Shown here: piece by piece, positions 42,434-51,570 of the stretch
Numbering within the stretch: position 1 is the first letter of the stretch
How the letters are laid out: the number at the start of each line of letters is the position of its first letter
Assembly (NCBI GenBank): GCA_017961585.1
Contig: JAGCWX010000031.1
Coordinates: 1 to 64,000 of the forward strand
Source of the DNA: Elusimicrobiaceae bacterium
GTDB taxonomy: Bacteria; Elusimicrobiota; Elusimicrobia; Elusimicrobiales; Elusimicrobiaceae
Direction: 5' to 3'
Length of the DNA stretch: 64,000 bases
Program-made: the position numbers and the translations under genes
Notes under the pieces: generated by a model
Database searches by the model: none
What the model saw: the letters and a program-made list of their open reading frames with translations, nothing else
Told to the model about the DNA's origin: nothing

Positions 42434-42600
42434 CGTCATTCCCAAAGCTTGTCCCGCAAGGCTGTAATGCGGGGTCCCAGGGTCTTCCACGCAGGTCGTT
42501 GTCGTTCGTCGTTCATTAAAGGTTGTCATCCCCGAGAATTTGTGGCCCGCAAGGTTGGGGGATCTCGCCGTTTTAGAAACGGCAACAACAGTTCCCGAAA
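42434..42600. repeat. Diverged intergenic hairpin repeat
   Basis: Two linked units beginning GTCATTCCC and GTCATCCCCGAG, related to the repeats at 129-444 and 5898-6190 but clearly diverged. Short inverted repeats remain around GTCCCGCAAGG and ATTTGTGGCCCGCAAGG. They fill much of the 346-bp gap between the pilin and macroglobulin genes, together with the promoter of the latter (TATAAT about 35 bp before its ATG, with an AGGAGGGG site). Confidence 0.65.
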
Positions 42601-42673
42601 AAACACTTGTACAAGACATAAACCCTCATAAAATTTTATAATAGAAAATATACGCGACAGGAGGGGTCTGCAT

Positions 42674-45600
42674 ATGAAAAAAATACTTGCTGCCTTATTA
42701 CTTTGTGTGGCGTTTTGTGCCCACGCCCAAACCTTAACAGAGGCCGAAAAACTTTATCAGGACGGAGATTTTGCCTCTGCTCAAAAACAATACGAAGAAA
42801 TTGTAAAAACCGCTACCGGCAACGATTTGTATCAAGCCCAATTACGCCTGGCAGCTTGCCAATATAGTCAGGGTGCTTATCTAAACGCCGCCAAAACTTT
42901 ATTCTCTTTCCCCCTTCCGCAAGATGCCCTTTGGAAAGCCCGCTTTCTGCTCTATCGCACGCAAATGGCTCAACAAGTAGCCAACCAATACTCCCCCATC
43001 CTGCAAGCGCGCGAAATAGAAGGCAATACCGATATGGAACAATGGACCCGCGGCCAATGGCACAGCCAAATGCAAAAAGATTTTGAGCAACTTTGGGCCT
43101 TGCGCGCCGACTTAATCAAAGCTCCTATCCAGCAAGAAACCCTCATTTTAAACGTAAAAGATACCGATACGCAACGCATCCCCACGTTGTTTGATTTTGT
43201 GGTGCAACAATGGACTTCTTTTTTGGGCGGCACCGAACAAAACCTGCCGGCCGAAGGCGTGCGCAATTATTTAAGCGGCCACGCGGCCCCTATTGCCAAA
43301 CAAAAAAACCGCGCCGACAAATTAGCCAGCGTCCTCAAAACCGCTTACGAACTGGAAGGCACAAACCGGCAAAACGCCCGCCTGTTTTGGCAAACCGACT
43401 ACATTTTACTTCCCTTGCAACGCAAAGATTTATTTGAAATAAAAAATGAAGAAAAAGCATTCCGCACCGCCGTAGAACAACTCTACTCCGTAAGTGGTTT
43501 TCAGCATGACCAAGGTTGGTGGAAAAAATTCAAAGGGCGCAGTACCGCTTATGGGCAATCCTACGCGGCTTATCAAGTGGCCCAACTGCTTTTGAATCAT
43601 CAAGAACGTGAACAAGCGTTAGCCGTGTGCCAATATGCCACCAAGCAATTTGCGGAATCTTATTACACGCAGCAATGCCAAGATATGGCGCAGGAAATTA
43701 CCAAGCAAGCAATTTACTTTGTTCGCGGGACGGAAAGCACTATTTTGAACCCCCAACAGCCCAAACTATCCCTTGAAACCCGCAACATCCCCACCGTTTA
43801 CGTACGTGTTTACCCCGTTACCCGCACGGAGTTGGAAACCCTCTATCACCGCAGTTACCACCGGGCGATAGACGATTGGACCGATTTGTTGGATACCTCC
43901 GACGAAATCCTCAAGGCCATGCTCAGTTCCACCAAAAAATATCAAACGGTGGAAGTCCCCGTTTCCTACCCAAAACCGTACGATTCGCAAACTACCTTTT
44001 TTACGCTGCCCGCTTTGGAAAAAGGATTTTATGTAGTCATTGCCAGCTCAAACGCAAATTTTAATTATACCCAAGGTCCGGTCTCCGGGCAGATTATCAA
44101 CATAACGGACCTGGCCCTTTTTACCACAGCCGCCATTGAAGACAACCCGGCTAATTATGTGCGCACCTTAAACACGCAATCCCGCACCTACAAACCGCAA
44201 GTCTTCCGCTGGTACGCCCTTGATTTAAAAACCGGCGAACCGCAAGCCGATACCGAGCTGGATGTTATCCAAAATCAAACCCGCAAAACCCGCCATCGTC
44301 TTACCACCAACCGTGAAGGCACGGCCGGGTTACCTGTTTCTATTCTTGTAGAAAAATGGAAACACACGTGGGAACGCGTTTCCACCTTGGCTCAAAAAAA
44401 CGGAGATAGTGCTATTGGTTCCTTTGCAAGTTTTGATTTTTCCACCGAGGACCCTGTAAAAATCTTTTTACAAACGGACCGCGCCATTTACCGCCCCGGG
44501 CAAAAAGTGACGGGCTCCGTGCAGGCATTTCAAGCCATGCCCCGCGGTTGGAAAGTATTGCCCAACTTGTCCGTAAAAATTACCGCGCACGATACCAACG
44601 GCAAGCAAATCTATCAAGCCAACACCCACCTCAACGAATGGGGAACCGCACAAGTGCAATTTAGTTTGCCGCAAGGCAATGAACTGATGGGTTATTTTAA
44701 CTTGCGTGCCAATTTAGAAGCCGGCGGGCAAACCTATCACGCGTATCACAATTTTCAAGTGGAAGAATACAAACGCCCCGAATATGAAATTTCCCTAAAC
44801 GATCCCAAAACCCCGCTTGTTTATAATCAAAAGGGAACGGTAACCGGCCTTGCCAAAACGTACGCAGGCACCGCCTTGCAAGGGGCTACCGTCAAATACA
44901 CCGTAAAAGCTCAAGAATATTCTCCGTGGTTTTACAGCTGGCGTTATCGCCCGCACAGCACAGAAGTCATTGCGCAAGGGCAAACCAAAACGGATAGCAC
45001 GGGTGTCTTTAGTATTTCTTGGACGCCGCAACCCACTCAAAAAGAAGAACAGGCCACTCAATACACGGTGCAAGCCGAAGTATACGACGAAACAGGCCGC
45101 CCGATTGAAACCACACGCAATTACCGCGTAAGTGCTCATGCCAATTTCTTAAACGTAGATTTTGCCCAAGGTTTTTATGATGCTCACAAATCCACCCCGC
45201 TTGGGAAAATCACCTTGGCAGATGCGGACGGACACGCTACCCCCGGGCAAGTATCTTTGCGCATTGCGCAAGTGGAAAACACCCCGCAAACCCCTCAAGA
45301 GCAAGTGAGGGATGGAATCCTCCTCCAACCGGCTCAAAATAATGACATCAATGCTTGGTACAAAGATGCCAAAGAATTAAAAACCGTTTACAAACAAACG
45401 CTCAACTTCACGCAAGAAGCGCAAGAAGTACAACTGCCCGCGTTGGAAGAAGGGATTTACCGCCTTATCTTGCAAAATGAAAAAGCCCAAAAACAAGAAG
45501 TGATTTTTGTAGTGGTAAGCGAAAAATCATCCTTGTCCTTGCCGGCTATTACTTTGCCGCAATATAACACCTATCACCCCGGCGAAACCGCCCGCGTGCT

Positions 45601-48600
45601 ATTGGGTGCCGGTTCGCTGGCAAACACCAAGTGGGTAGAAGTATTGTATAAGCGCAACTTCTTACGCACCCGCCAGCGTTTGCCTGGCGGCGTAAGCATT
45701 TATGAGTATTTGGTAACCGAAGAGGACCGCGGCGGCATTGCGATCAATTGGTTTGGAGCCAGCGACTATCAAATCCATCAAGGGGCCACCGCACTCACCG
45801 TACCGTTTGACAATCAAAAATTGGCTGTGGAAATAAACACTCCCGAAACGGTCAGGCCCGGCCAAACCGTGGCTTGGCAACTTACCGCGCGCGACTACAA
45901 AGGCACCCCGATAAACGGGCAAGCCAGTTTGGCCGTGTATGATAAATCGCTTGATTATTACGCCAAAAAAACAAACCCGTTTGACTTGGCTACCTTGTTC
46001 CCGATTTCCTCGGAAAGCCGCGAAGCAGCCATCAACCGCTTTATTGGCTATCCCGATACGTTGTGGGACGTTTCACACGTGGCCCGCAAATGGGTACCGC
46101 TGCCTAATTTGCCTACGTTTAATTTGGTCATGCAACGCAATTATTACCGCAATATGCGCAAAGCAGGTGCGGCCGCGCCCATGATGGCAGCACAAAAGGT
46201 GGCCCTGGATGATGTCAAAGCCGCTTCTTTAACCTTTGGCGTGGCCGAAGTGGCAAGCAGAGGCGGAGGCATGGACCTTGCTTCCTTTGATGAAGCCGTA
46301 GAAGAGAAAGAATCCAGCGAGCAACAAAATACCCAAGAACTTGGGGAAGAATTACCCCAAGACGTCTTGCGCACGGACTTTGCCGAAACCGCGTATTTCA
46401 ACTCGCTCTTACCGATTAAAAACGGGAAAGCCCTGGTTTCTTTCACCCTACCGCAAAGTATTACCACGTGGAATGTTTTAGGGTTTGCGCTGACAAAAGA
46501 TGCAGAGTTAGGCACGTTCACCGCTACCGCTATTTCCCGCAAAGAATTTATGGTGCGTTTACACTTGCCCCGCTTCTACCGCGAGAACGACAAAGGGGTT
46601 TTCCAGGCCTCGGTGATCAACTTATCTAACCGTAAAATTACCGTGCCGGTTACCCTTTCCATCACGCAGGATAAACAAGGCAAGGCCGCTGCTTTTGGGC
46701 TTAAAAATGCTACCCAAAATGTAACCGTAGAAGCCAATTCTACCGCTTACGCTTCGTGGGAAATAACCGCCCCCACTGCGCCGGGGTTGTATCAAATTTC
46801 AGCGGTGGCGCGTAGCGTAACCAGCAGCGATGGCGAACAAAAAGATTTCCCCGTGTTGCCCAGCTTATCGCGCTTGTTGGCCACCACAAACACTGCGCTT
46901 AAAAACGGTGCCAACACGCTCACTCTTACCGAATTAAACGACGTGAGCGACGCTCAACCGGAACTGGCCGCCCTCACCTTGCACCCCAGTTTAGCACTAT
47001 CGGTTCTCAATAAAATGCCGAACTTGTTAGTGTGGCCGTATAATGACTTGGTTTCCTCGTTAAACCGCTACGTTCCGTTAGCGATTGTGCACCAGTTCTA
47101 CACCACGTATCCCGAGTTGAAACAAGCCGTGTTAAAGCTCCCCAAACGCACAGGGGTTACGGCAGCTTGGAACGAAACGGATCCGCTGCGCCTGACGGTT
47201 TTGGAACAAACGCCTTGGCTCAATATTGCACAAGGTTCCACGCAACATCAAGCCAACCTCATCAACTTGTTTGATGATAAAATTGTTTCCGAAAGGTTAG
47301 CCAAAGAAAAAACACGTATTTTAAAATTCCAAAACCCCAACGGTTCGTTTAGTTGGTTTGCCGGCGGACCGGCGGACCCCTACTTAACGCTACGGGCATT
47401 GGAAGCATTTGCGCAAGCCGTTGCGTTTGGTGCCGCCGTACCCAAAAACGAGGCAGAAAATGCTATTGCTTATGTAGTGCCCCAAATTGAGAAACAACTT
47501 TTGGACGACAAAACCGGCTCTGTCTCTACCGTATCTTATGCCTTGTATGCGGCGTATACGCTATCGGCTTTCCCGGCGCACTGGACGCAAGCCGCCAAAG
47601 CCCGGCCGTATCTTAAAAAATGGGTAGACTATGCCGACCAGCAATCGCGCTTTATGACCCCGTTGGGGCAAATATACGCGGCGGCGATCTATCACCGGTT
47701 AGGGGATGATGTAAAAGCCAATGCGTATTTGGATAAAGTACTTGCCCGTATGAAATACAACCCGCTCACCGGGGCCTATTTCGCACCGGAAGCCCAAAGC
47801 TGGTTGTGGTATCAAGATACACTGACCACCCAAACTACCACGCTTAAAACACTCTTGGAAATCCGCCCGGACAGCGACAAAATTGAACCCATGGTGCAAT
47901 GGTTGCTTTTCAACAAACAAGTAACCAGTTGGCAAAATCCGTCCGCCGCGGCCCAAGCCGTATTTGCCTTGCTGGATGTAATGAAAGCCAAAGGCGCGCT
48001 CACCACGCAAAGCACGTATCAAATTAGTTGGGCCGGCACACGCCAAGCGCGCACCTTTAAACCCTTAGATTGGACGGAAGATTTGCAATGGGTCAAACAA
48101 GGGGCGCAAGTGACCCCGGCCGCTTACCGGGCTCAAGTTACCAAGCAAAGCAAAATGACAGATTTTGCTTCGTTAAGTGTTGTGTACACGTCGGCCCAGG
48201 CGCAAGCGTCCCCCAAAGGGGTGCTCAATGTAACGCGCGAATATTTTGTACGCACGCCGCAAGGGAACACACAAAAATTACGCCCGCTGGCTAATTTGGA
48301 AGAAGTAAAAGTAGGCGACGAAGTAGAAGTGCAACTTACGCTAACTGCGGATAGTGCTTTTGAATACGTCTTAGTGTCGGACCCGAAACCCGCCGGCTTT
48401 GAAAGCGAAACGCTCACCAGCGGCTGGACGTGGAACCCCGTACCGATGTATCAAGAGATACGCGACGCAGAAACCAACTTCTTCATCAACCGTTTGCCCG
48501 CCGGTAAAGTGGTGCTACACTATGTGTTGCGCCCCACCGTACCCGGAGACTTCCACGCCAAACCCGCGCAAGTGCAAAGCTTATACGCCCCCGAATATGG

Positions 48601-48640
48601 GGCCCACAGCGCGGCTGAAAAAGTGAAAGTAAGCAAATAA
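42674..48640 (+). CDS. Giant alpha-2-macroglobulin-like protein (YfhM/YfaS family)
   Basis: A 1988-residue secreted protein with a signal peptide (MKKILAALLLCVAFCAHA). Residues about 20-330 look like a helical, TPR-like N-terminal region. Then come macroglobulin-type beta domains (YRPGQKVTGSVQ near residue 606) and the A2M domain (TTWNVLGFALTKDA near 1270). A helical thioester-type domain follows from about 1430. Where the CxEQ thioester motif is expected, near residue 1453, this protein reads WPYNDLVSSLNRY, so the thioester is absent. Bacterial A2Ms trap proteases and are often paired with PBP1c; no pbpC is nearby. The lack of a lipobox suggests it is periplasmic or released. Confidence 0.9.
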   Translation: MKKILAALLLCVAFCAHAQTLTEAEKLYQDGDFASAQKQYEEIVKTATGNDLYQAQLRLAACQYSQGAYLNAAKTLFSFPLPQDALWKARFLLYRTQMAQQVANQYSPILQAREIEGNTDMEQWTRGQWHSQMQKDFEQLWALRADLIKAPIQQETLILNVKDTDTQRIPTLFDFVVQQWTSFLGGTEQNLPAEGVRNYLSGHAAPIAKQKNRADKLASVLKTAYELEGTNRQNARLFWQTDYILLPLQRKDLFEIKNEEKAFRTAVEQLYSVSGFQHDQGWWKKFKGRSTAYGQSYAAYQVAQLLLNHQEREQALAVCQYATKQFAESYYTQQCQDMAQEITKQAIYFVRGTESTILNPQQPKLSLETRNIPTVYVRVYPVTRTELETLYHRSYHRAIDDWTDLLDTSDEILKAMLSSTKKYQTVEVPVSYPKPYDSQTTFFTLPALEKGFYVVIASSNANFNYTQGPVSGQIINITDLALFTTAAIEDNPANYVRTLNTQSRTYKPQVFRWYALDLKTGEPQADTELDVIQNQTRKTRHRLTTNREGTAGLPVSILVEKWKHTWERVSTLAQKNGDSAIGSFASFDFSTEDPVKIFLQTDRAIYRPGQKVTGSVQAFQAMPRGWKVLPNLSVKITAHDTNGKQIYQANTHLNEWGTAQVQFSLPQGNELMGYFNLRANLEAGGQTYHAYHNFQVEEYKRPEYEISLNDPKTPLVYNQKGTVTGLAKTYAGTALQGATVKYTVKAQEYSPWFYSWRYRPHSTEVIAQGQTKTDSTGVFSISWTPQPTQKEEQATQYTVQAEVYDETGRPIETTRNYRVSAHANFLNVDFAQGFYDAHKSTPLGKITLADADGHATPGQVSLRIAQVENTPQTPQEQVRDGILLQPAQNNDINAWYKDAKELKTVYKQTLNFTQEAQEVQLPALEEGIYRLILQNEKAQKQEVIFVVVSEKSSLSLPAITLPQYNTYHPGETARVLLGAGSLANTKWVEVLYKRNFLRTRQRLPGGVSIYEYLVTEEDRGGIAINWFGASDYQIHQGATALTVPFDNQKLAVEINTPETVRPGQTVAWQLTARDYKGTPINGQASLAVYDKSLDYYAKKTNPFDLATLFPISSESREAAINRFIGYPDTLWDVSHVARKWVPLPNLPTFNLVMQRNYYRNMRKAGAAAPMMAAQKVALDDVKAASLTFGVAEVASRGGGMDLASFDEAVEEKESSEQQNTQELGEELPQDVLRTDFAETAYFNSLLPIKNGKALVSFTLPQSITTWNVLGFALTKDAELGTFTATAISRKEFMVRLHLPRFYRENDKGVFQASVINLSNRKITVPVTLSITQDKQGKAAAFGLKNATQNVTVEANSTAYASWEITAPTAPGLYQISAVARSVTSSDGEQKDFPVLPSLSRLLATTNTALKNGANTLTLTELNDVSDAQPELAALTLHPSLALSVLNKMPNLLVWPYNDLVSSLNRYVPLAIVHQFYTTYPELKQAVLKLPKRTGVTAAWNETDPLRLTVLEQTPWLNIAQGSTQHQANLINLFDDKIVSERLAKEKTRILKFQNPNGSFSWFAGGPADPYLTLRALEAFAQAVAFGAAVPKNEAENAIAYVVPQIEKQLLDDKTGSVSTVSYALYAAYTLSAFPAHWTQAAKARPYLKKWVDYADQQSRFMTPLGQIYAAAIYHRLGDDVKANAYLDKVLARMKYNPLTGAYFAPEAQSWLWYQDTLTTQTTTLKTLLEIRPDSDKIEPMVQWLLFNKQVTSWQNPSAAAQAVFALLDVMKAKGALTTQSTYQISWAGTRQARTFKPLDWTEDLQWVKQGAQVTPAAYRAQVTKQSKMTDFASLSVVYTSAQAQASPKGVLNVTREYFVRTPQGNTQKLRPLANLEEVKVGDEVEVQLTLTADSAFEYVLVSDPKPAGFESETLTSGWTWNPVPMYQEIRDAETNFFINRLPAGKVVLHYVLRPTVPGDFHAKPAQVQSLYAPEYGAHSAAEKVKVSK

Positions 48641-48648
48641 AATATGTA

Positions 48649-48681
48649 CTCCCCCCTGCTTTAAAGCAGGGGGATTTTTTT
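48649..48681 (+). terminator. Terminator after the macroglobulin gene
   Basis: Perfect stem CCCCCTGCTTT/AAAGCAGGGGG with an A then a seven-T run, directly downstream. Confidence 0.93.
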
Positions 48682-48747
48682 GCCGATTTTTGCTCTCTGG
48701 CCAAAATATACTATAATGAAAATAAGTCAATCCCCAGGGGTAACAAG

Positions 48748-49563
48748 ATGCAACTGATTGTTACAAAATTAAGCGTTGGGTTATGGGCGGCCTCGTACAT
48801 CAAAGGAACCGTGCAGGCCTTCGGCCCGACGAAAAACCACCCCTTTGTGTTAGGGTTACCCACCGGGGCCACCGTCATTGATATGTATGCCGTGCTGCGT
48901 GCTTTTGTGCAAGAGCGGCTCTTAAGTTTCCAACATATTGTTACATTTAACATGGATGAATATATCGGCATCCCGGCCGATCATCCGCAAAGTTATCACA
49001 GCTACATGCGCCAGCATTTGTTTGATGCGGTGCACATGCCCCCGGAACATGCCTTCATCCCCGACGGGCAAGCCACCGATTTACACGCCCAATGTCAACA
49101 GTACGAAAACACCATCGCGCGCATGGGCGGGATTGATTTATTTATTGGCGGGATTGGGCGCAACGGGCACATTGCTTTTAACGAACCGGGCACACCCTTC
49201 CATTCGCGCACGCATGTACAAACTTTATCGCCCAGTACGCGCGAAGCCAATGCCCGTTTCTTTTTAAATGATATTTCCCGTGTGCCGCAGCAAGCTATCA
49301 CCGTGGGCATTGGAACCATTTTGGATGCCAAAGAACTTTTGTTTATTGCAAACGGAGTGCAAAAGGCGGCCGCCGTATCTCATTTAATTTCGCAAGAACC
49401 CACCGTGGATTGGCCGCTAACCGCACTGAAATTACATCCCCACGCTTCCTTATTAGTAGACCTGGATGCGTGCGTGCTTTTATCCGGCGATGTAAAAACC
49501 CAGCTGGACCAAGCGCGCGAACAAAACCCGCTGGCCGACCAGTGGACCGTGGAGGTAAAATGA
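48748..49563 (+). CDS. nagB: Glucosamine-6-phosphate deaminase
   Basis: A 271-residue enzyme converting glucosamine 6-phosphate to fructose 6-phosphate and ammonia. Motifs: VLGLPTGATVIDMY near residue 34, TFNMDEYIGIPADHPQSY near 69, and GGIGRNGHIAFNEPGTPF near 135, with the catalytic Asp/His. TVGIGTILDAKELLF follows. Length is normal. A TATAAT at about 48711 and an AGGGGT site precede it. It is coupled to nagA by an ATGA overlap. Confidence 0.96.
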   Translation: MQLIVTKLSVGLWAASYIKGTVQAFGPTKNHPFVLGLPTGATVIDMYAVLRAFVQERLLSFQHIVTFNMDEYIGIPADHPQSYHSYMRQHLFDAVHMPPEHAFIPDGQATDLHAQCQQYENTIARMGGIDLFIGGIGRNGHIAFNEPGTPFHSRTHVQTLSPSTREANARFFLNDISRVPQQAITVGIGTILDAKELLFIANGVQKAAAVSHLISQEPTVDWPLTALKLHPHASLLVDLDACVLLSGDVKTQLDQAREQNPLADQWTVEVK

Positions 49564-50687
49564 AATCCCTTCCTCACGTAAATGTGGTAACCTCGCGCGG
49601 TATTTTGCACAACGCGTGCTTGGAAATCGCCGAAGGTAAAATTGCACGCATTACCACATCCGACGAACCAAAAGATCCCGCGCAACTGCCGCTGGTAATT
49701 CCTTCTTTTATAGATTTACACATCCATGGCATGGGTGGGTACGGGCCCGAACAGGGCACCGCGCAAGCGTTGTTGCACCTTTCGGACGTACTAGCCCGGC
49801 AAGGGGTGCGGGCGTTTTGCCCTACGCTTTACGGGGCTCACCCTCAAAAAATGGCACAACAACTGCGTGCTTTGGTGCCGGCTATCGGGCAAGAAAAAGG
49901 AGCTAAAATTTTGGGCTTTCATTTGGAAGGGCCTTTCCTTTCCCCTCAAAAACCCGGTGTAATGAAACCGCAAGATATCGTACCGGCCCGCTTGGAAGAT
50001 TGGCAAGAAATTTATCAAGCCGCCCAAGGGCACGTAGCCATTTTAACATTAGCGCCGGAAATCCCTGATGTGGAACCCATCCTGAAGTTTTGTTTACAAC
50101 ATCACATTGTAGTACAAGCGGGGCACACCAATGCCACGTATGAACAAATGCAACGCGCCTTTGACCAAGGGGTAAAACGCGTAACCCACCTAGGCAATGC
50201 CATGAGTGGGCTGCACCACCGTGCGCCCGGCGTACTGGGCGCCGTGCTGGAAAACCCGGCCCTTTCGTGCGAAGTGATTGCCGATGGCAAACACGTGCAT
50301 CCGGCTTTGCTTAAAATTCTAAAAGCGGTAAAACCTATTTCCCAAATTACAGCGGTTACCGATGCGTTACTCCCCACCGGGCAAAAGCAGGGGTCCTTCG
50401 TAGCAAATGGGGAGGAGGTTACGTTGGAAGACGGCGTGTGGAAACGCACGACCGACCACGTATGGGCGGGCTCTGCATTAACGATGTGGGATGCTTTTTT
50501 GCAATTGTTGTCCGCCGGATATTCGCTGGAAGAAGCCGTTAGCTGCACCGGCACAAACGCGGCTAAATTGCTTTCGGCAGAAAGTGAAATAGCAGGGGGT
50601 CAACCGGCTGATTTTATCGTATTATCCCCCCACTTACAACTACAACATATTTTCAGGCAAGGGCAAGAAATAACCCCTTCATTTTAG
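49560..50687 (+). CDS. nagA: N-acetylglucosamine-6-phosphate deacetylase
   Basis: A 375-residue amidohydrolase that removes acetate from GlcNAc-6-phosphate, feeding NagB. Metal-binding and catalytic motifs: DLHIHGMGG near residue 55, FHLEGPFLSPQKPG near 120, QAGHTNATYEQM near 185, HLGNAMSGLHHRAPG near 207, and AVTDALLPTG near 262. The start at 49560 overlaps the nagB stop; the upstream in-frame extension lies inside nagB. No PTS or NagC-type gene is nearby. Confidence 0.96.
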   Translation: MKSLPHVNVVTSRGILHNACLEIAEGKIARITTSDEPKDPAQLPLVIPSFIDLHIHGMGGYGPEQGTAQALLHLSDVLARQGVRAFCPTLYGAHPQKMAQQLRALVPAIGQEKGAKILGFHLEGPFLSPQKPGVMKPQDIVPARLEDWQEIYQAAQGHVAILTLAPEIPDVEPILKFCLQHHIVVQAGHTNATYEQMQRAFDQGVKRVTHLGNAMSGLHHRAPGVLGAVLENPALSCEVIADGKHVHPALLKILKAVKPISQITAVTDALLPTGQKQGSFVANGEEVTLEDGVWKRTTDHVWAGSALTMWDAFLQLLSAGYSLEEAVSCTGTNAAKLLSAESEIAGGQPADFIVLSPHLQLQHIFRQGQEITPSF

Positions 50688-50694
50688 GCACACA

Positions 50695-50718
50695 AAAGCC
50701 GCCCCTTTGGGCGGCTTT
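50695..50718. terminator. Bidirectional terminator after nagA
   Basis: Stem AAAGCCGCC/GGCGGCTTT with A-rich and T-rich sides. It lies between converging nagA and a minus-strand secreted-protein gene. Confidence 0.85.
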
Positions 50719-50743
50719 ACATCTCTAAAGCAAAGGCAATTTA

Positions 50744-51385
50744 CTAATAGCACAAGTACATAGAACCGTTAACGGATCGCCATGTTGGTGAATTTCCAGG
50801 GACTGCTGATACTGTTACATTTCCCAATTGTAATGCGTCGGATACGTTTACGGAAGTGTTGGCAGTGTTGGCAATGAGTGTCGTGGCTTTCACTGTTACT
50901 TTATTTAAAACATTTTCGTCGGTAAAAACATGGGGGTCATTATCTGTGTCATGTATATAGGACGCTTCTTCTGCCGTTAATGTCCCGTCTTTCAATTCTA
51001 CCACAGTCCCTGTACCATGATTTGCATCTGTTGGAAGGACGTGGAGAGAGCTTCCTTTACCTTGGACAATTGGGCCATTTTTACCTGATTCTACGTCAAC
51101 AGTAATATTGTGTTGGTCTGATCCAACATGATTAATATAAGCATCTTGATGGGACACTCTTCCTTCGGCGCTCCCATCAATAGTAATATCTTTCCCGTCG
51201 GCAACCGGATGGATCTGGAGTTCAGCTGCTTCCAATCCGCCGGCAAGCGTACCTTTGTTGACTATTGTAAGCTTTTTGTATACACCCGTGCGAGAAGGGT
51301 TGTACGAAATGGCAGAAACCGATTCGTTATATCCAAACGCCGTCCCTGCAAACAAAACACATACTATTGCGGCCCAATAACGCAT
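50744..51385 (-). CDS. Secreted protein of unknown function, beta-rich
   Basis: A 213-residue protein with a signal peptide (MRYWAAIVCVLFAGTAFG). The rest is rich in T, V, N, G, D and H with short alternating strands, such as KKLTIVNKGTLAGG, NITVDVESGKNGPIVQG and KVTVKATTLIANTANTSV. The composition recalls repetitive beta-solenoid or autotransporter passenger fragments, but there is no translocator domain. The last residues SMYLCY are hydrophobic. I recognise no family. It stands alone between nagA and adhE. Confidence 0.7.
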   Translation of the reverse strand: MRYWAAIVCVLFAGTAFGYNESVSAISYNPSRTGVYKKLTIVNKGTLAGGLEAAELQIHPVADGKDITIDGSAEGRVSHQDAYINHVGSDQHNITVDVESGKNGPIVQGKGSSLHVLPTDANHGTGTVVELKDGTLTAEEASYIHDTDNDPHVFTDENVLNKVTVKATTLIANTANTSVNVSDALQLGNVTVSAVPGNSPTWRSVNGSMYLCY

Positions 51386-51570
51386 ATAAACTCCTTTATC
51401 ATCAGCTAAAAACTTATACTATCATTGTATAGAAAAAAATGCGGAAATACAAGCCCTAATTTTGTACTCTGCGCGGATGTACATTTTATGCTAGCAATAC
51501 CTTCCCAAAAAGTATAGAATGTAGATATCCGGCATCTTTGTCCGATATTTTACCAAGGAGATAATTGCCC

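Noticed and set aside
51565-51570. TTG start two codons before the adhE ATG
   Set aside because: Spacing to AAGGAG is too short, and the ATG at 51571 is well placed.
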